Below, one piece after another: positions 61,568 to 64,000 of a DNA stretch of 64,000 bases (position 1 is its first letter; the number at the start of each line of letters is the position of its first letter). Position numbers and translations under genes: made by a program. This DNA is from Actinomadura opuntiae. GTDB taxonomy: Bacteria > Actinomycetota > Actinomycetes > Streptosporangiales > Streptosporangiaceae. The stretch lies in contig NZ_JASNWF010000003.1 in NCBI RefSeq assembly GCF_030283205.1, positions 434,001 through 498,000 of the forward strand. Direction: 5' to 3'. A model generated the notes under the pieces. That model worked only from the letters and a program-made list of their open reading frames with translations. It did not search any database and was not told the origin of the DNA.

Positions 61568-62356
61568 GTGAACGACATCGACCCGACGGGCACCGTCGCG
61601 CAGTGGTGGGCGACCGCCATCTCGCGCATGGAACCCGGCGTCATCGAACTGCGCGGCCGCCCGGTCCAGGACCTCATCGGCACCACCGGCCTCAGCTCCA
61701 TGATCTGGCTGATGCTGCGCGGAGACCTGCCCACCGCCCGCCAGGCCGCCCTGCTCGAGGCGGCCCTGGTCGCCGCCGTCGACCACGGCCCGCAGGCGCC
61801 GTCCATCGCCATCGCCCGCATGGCCGCCACCTGCGGCGTCGGCCTCAACAACGCCGTCGCCAGCGCCGTCAACACGCTCGGCGACGCCCACGGCGGGGCC
61901 GGCGAGCAGTGCGTCCAACTCCTGGACGATGTCCTGCGGCGCGAGGCCGGGGGCCTCGACCTGCGGACGGCGACCGAACAGACGATCGCGGACTGGCCCC
62001 GCTACCTGCCGGGCTTCGGCCACCGCTTCCACCCCCGCGACCCCCGCCGCGACCCGCTGCTCGCGCTCGTCGAGGACGCCGTCCGCGACGGGGTCGTGCC
62101 CGGCGACCACCTGCGCGCCGGGAAATCCGTGGAGGCCCTGCTCGCCGAGGGCCGGGACAAACCGGTCCCGATGAACATCGACGGCGCTACCGCCATCATC
62201 TACGCCGAACTGGGCTTTCCCGCCCCGCTGGCGCGCGGGCTGTTCGTCCTGAGCCGCAGCATCGGCATCCTGGCCCACGCCTGGGAGGAGACCCAGAGCG
62301 GGCAGCGCAACAAGGGCCCCATCCCCCGCGCCGTCCTCCCGGCCTACCGGCCCTGA
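61568..62356 (+). CDS. Citryl-CoA lyase-like protein, short citrate synthase family
   Basis: 262 residues from GTG 61568, which has AGGAGG five bases upstream; ATG 61538, overlapping the preceding stop, adds ten residues. It resembles the citrate synthase fold in LIGTTGLSSMIWLMLRGDLP and has a catalytic-His-like PGFGHRFHPRDPRRDP. At this length it lacks part of normal citrate synthase (about 370-430 residues). Such short forms are called citryl-CoA lyase, a C-C bond-cleaving enzyme on CoA esters. With the CoA-transferase it suggests an activated hydroxy-acid is split to acetyl-CoA; inference. Confidence 0.82.
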   Translation: MNDIDPTGTVAQWWATAISRMEPGVIELRGRPVQDLIGTTGLSSMIWLMLRGDLPTARQAALLEAALVAAVDHGPQAPSIAIARMAATCGVGLNNAVASAVNTLGDAHGGAGEQCVQLLDDVLRREAGGLDLRTATEQTIADWPRYLPGFGHRFHPRDPRRDPLLALVEDAVRDGVVPGDHLRAGKSVEALLAEGRDKPVPMNIDGATAIIYAELGFPAPLARGLFVLSRSIGILAHAWEETQSGQRNKGPIPRAVLPAYRP

Positions 62357-62390
62357 ACGGCGGACGGCTCGTAGCCGCAGTGCGCCGCTG

Positions 62391-62591
62391 CTACGGGGTG
62401 GCCTCGTCGGTGGCCCTCCGCGCGCCCTTCTCCTCGATGCGGCGCCGCTGGCGCTCGACGTTCTCGGGCGTCGGGTCCTGCCCCTCGGCCATGGCCAGAT
62501 CCTCCGGATCGACCGGCGTCTCCGAACCGGTCCGCAGCGTCGGGCGTTCCGGCCGCCGTCGCTCCGACCGCCCCTCGTTGCTGTCGGTCAT
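62391..62591 (-). CDS. Small charged protein of unknown function
   Basis: 66 residues from ATG 62591. Entirely hydrophilic, with Arg- and Glu-rich helices (TPENVERQRRRIEEKGARRA) and no Cys; probably disordered or an anti-parallel helix. Small proteins of this composition with an AEGQDPTPENVE-like centre are common in actinobacteria but unassigned. It converges with the citryl-CoA lyase-like gene. Confidence 0.5.
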   Translation of the reverse strand: MTDSNEGRSERRRPERPTLRTGSETPVDPEDLAMAEGQDPTPENVERQRRRIEEKGARRATDEATP

Positions 62592-62765
62592 CGGACCCAC
62601 CCCCTCGTTCGGTCTTCGGTCGCGATCGATGCCGCCCTACCCGCCGGGCCCCGGCCGACACACCCGCCGGCCGCCGGCGGGTGACCCGCGCGGCGGCGGG
62701 CTGAAAGCGGGCGCTTACAATGGCCGGCTTCGGGCTCCGGCCCGCCGGACCGCGAGGAGGCACCC

Positions 62766-64000
62766 GTGACCCGTCCGTTCGACCAGGCGACCGTTTCGGA
62801 GTACCGGGCCGCCGGCTGGTGGGGGACGGAGACCGTCGCGGACCACGTCCGGCGGCAGGCGGTGCGGCGTCCCGCCGGCGCCGCCCACATCACCGTGGCC
62901 GGGACGCTGTCGTGGTCGGGTTACGAGGAGCACTCGACGCGGCTGGCGCGCCATCTCGCGGGTCTGGGCCTGGCGCCGGGCGAGCGGGTGGCGGCGCTGC
63001 TTCCGGACGGGCCCGCCTGGCACGTGACCGCCGTCGCCGCGGAGAAGGCCGGGCTCGTGCTGGTCGGCGCGGGCGCGCGGGCGGGCCGCCGCGAGCTGCG
63101 GTTCCTCCTGGAGCGGACCGGCTCGAAGGCCATGGTGACGCTGCACGCCCATCGCGGCGAGCCGTCCGCGGACCTGGTGGCGGCGCTGCGCGCGGACGGC
63201 GTCGACCTCGTCCACCACGTCGTCGTGGACCGGCTCGGGCTTCCCGACGACCCGCGCGACGGCGACCTCACCGCCCGCGCGCTCGGCCCGGACGACCTGG
63301 CCATCATCAACTCGACCTCGGGCACGACCGGGCTGCCCAAGTGCGTGTCCCACACCCAGAACCGCTGGTTCTACTTCCACGAGCTGGCGCGGCGGGCGGG
63401 AGCGCTGACGCCGGAGGACGTGTTCCTCGGCGCCGTCCCGTCGCCCTTCGGGTTCGGGCTGTGGTCGGCGCACTTCTCCCCCGCGGTCCTGGGCGTCCCG
63501 ACCGTGCTGATGGAGCGGTTCGACGCGCACGCCGCGCTCGACCTGATCGAGCGGCACCGGGTCACCGTCCTGCACTGCGTGACCACGCAGTTCATCATGC
63601 TGCTCAACGCCCAGGAGGAGAAGGGGCGCGACCTCGGCTCGCTGCGCTGCATGTTCACCGGCGGCGAGGCCGTCCCCTACGAGCGCGCGGCGCGGTTCGA
63701 GGAGGCGACGGGCGCGAAGGTCCTGCAGTTCTACGGCTCGAACGAGACCGGTGCCCTCAGCCGCACCACCCTGGACGACCCGCGCGAGGTCCGGCTCCGC
63801 ACGGCCGGGCACGTCATCCCGGAGATGCGGGTGCGGCTGTTCGACCCCGCGGACGGGTCCGACATCACCGGCTCCGGACGGCCCGGGCAGCCCGGCTGCA
63901 AGGGACCCGCGGCCTCCCCCGGCTACTACGACGATCCGGAGGCCGACCGCGCGCTGTTCACCCCCGACGGCTGGATGCTGATGGCCGACATCGTGGAGAT
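62766..64000 (+). CDS. AMP-forming acyl-CoA ligase, cut by the window end
   Basis: The first 411 residues from GTG 62766 (GAGGAGG five bases upstream). AMP-binding P-loop STSGTTGLPK near residue 183, the A5-like FYGSNETG and the downstream GYYDDPEADRALFTPDGW. It should activate a carboxylic acid as its CoA thioester with ATP. The C-terminal domain lies outside the window. It follows the CoA-transferase and lyase-like genes and probably belongs to the same pathway. Confidence 0.93.
   Translation, partial: MTRPFDQATVSEYRAAGWWGTETVADHVRRQAVRRPAGAAHITVAGTLSWSGYEEHSTRLARHLAGLGLAPGERVAALLPDGPAWHVTAVAAEKAGLVLVGAGARAGRRELRFLLERTGSKAMVTLHAHRGEPSADLVAALRADGVDLVHHVVVDRLGLPDDPRDGDLTARALGPDDLAIINSTSGTTGLPKCVSHTQNRWFYFHELARRAGALTPEDVFLGAVPSPFGFGLWSAHFSPAVLGVPTVLMERFDAHAALDLIERHRVTVLHCVTTQFIMLLNAQEEKGRDLGSLRCMFTGGEAVPYERAARFEEATGAKVLQFYGSNETGALSRTTLDDPREVRLRTAGHVIPEMRVRLFDPADGSDITGSGRPGQPGCKGPAASPGYYDDPEADRALFTPDGWMLMADIVE

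Overview
The window is about 64 kb of very GC-rich DNA with dense, often overlapping genes, GTG/TTG starts and strong AGGAGG ribosome sites. It looks like a soil actinobacterium. The mix of secreted GH74 and GH10 enzymes with CBM2 modules, a complete mce operon, PQQ synthesis genes and many TetR/MarR/MerR regulators suits an Actinomadura-like member of the Streptosporangiales; the genus is inference. I saw no rRNA, tRNA, prophage, insertion sequence or CRISPR array with cas genes.

Layout. 0-6.5 kb: plant polysaccharide degradation, namely an ECF sigma factor with a membrane partner, a GH74 xyloglucanase and a divergent GH10 xylanase. Each of the three promoter regions carries a CelR/CebR-like palindrome. 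6.5-15.3 kb: three drug-efflux units, each with its own regulator and operator (MFS+TetR, MMPL+TetR, DrrAB+MerR); the last is preceded by a 17-codon leader ORF. A scrambled SDR pseudogene follows. 15.8-26.4 kb: secreted proteins (G5/excalibur lipoprotein, papain-like protease, SGNH hydrolase), an unusual LigA-type DNA ligase, an orphan recombinase domain between matching palindromes, and several regulators. 26.4-31 kb: epoxide hydrolase and a Tat-exported cholesterol-oxidase-like GMC enzyme. 31-40.4 kb: one mce operon (yrbEAB, mceA-F, Mce-associated protein) ending in a truncated haemoglobin.

40.5-64 kb: a large catabolic island. It holds a QsuB-type 3-dehydroshikimate dehydratase with its TetR; an operon of a PQQ-dependent dehydrogenase plus pqqA-B-C-D-E; a ThuA-like secreted protein; a seven-gene operon of aldehyde dehydrogenase, zinc alcohol dehydrogenase, ThDP enzyme and a Liv-type ABC importer (substrate-binding protein, permease, fused permease-ATPase, ATPase); then a divergent IclR regulator followed by a CaiB CoA-transferase, a small citryl-CoA-lyase-like protein and an AMP-forming acyl-CoA ligase cut by the window end.

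The most interesting signal is regulatory. The promoter regions of the PQQ-dehydrogenase, thuA-like, aldehyde dehydrogenase and iclR genes each carry two copies of a 16-bp motif (RRWCCGCTARRYGGAY) spaced exactly 21 bp. This ties oxidation outside the cell, import and intracellular steps into one probable IclR regulon for a substrate I cannot name.
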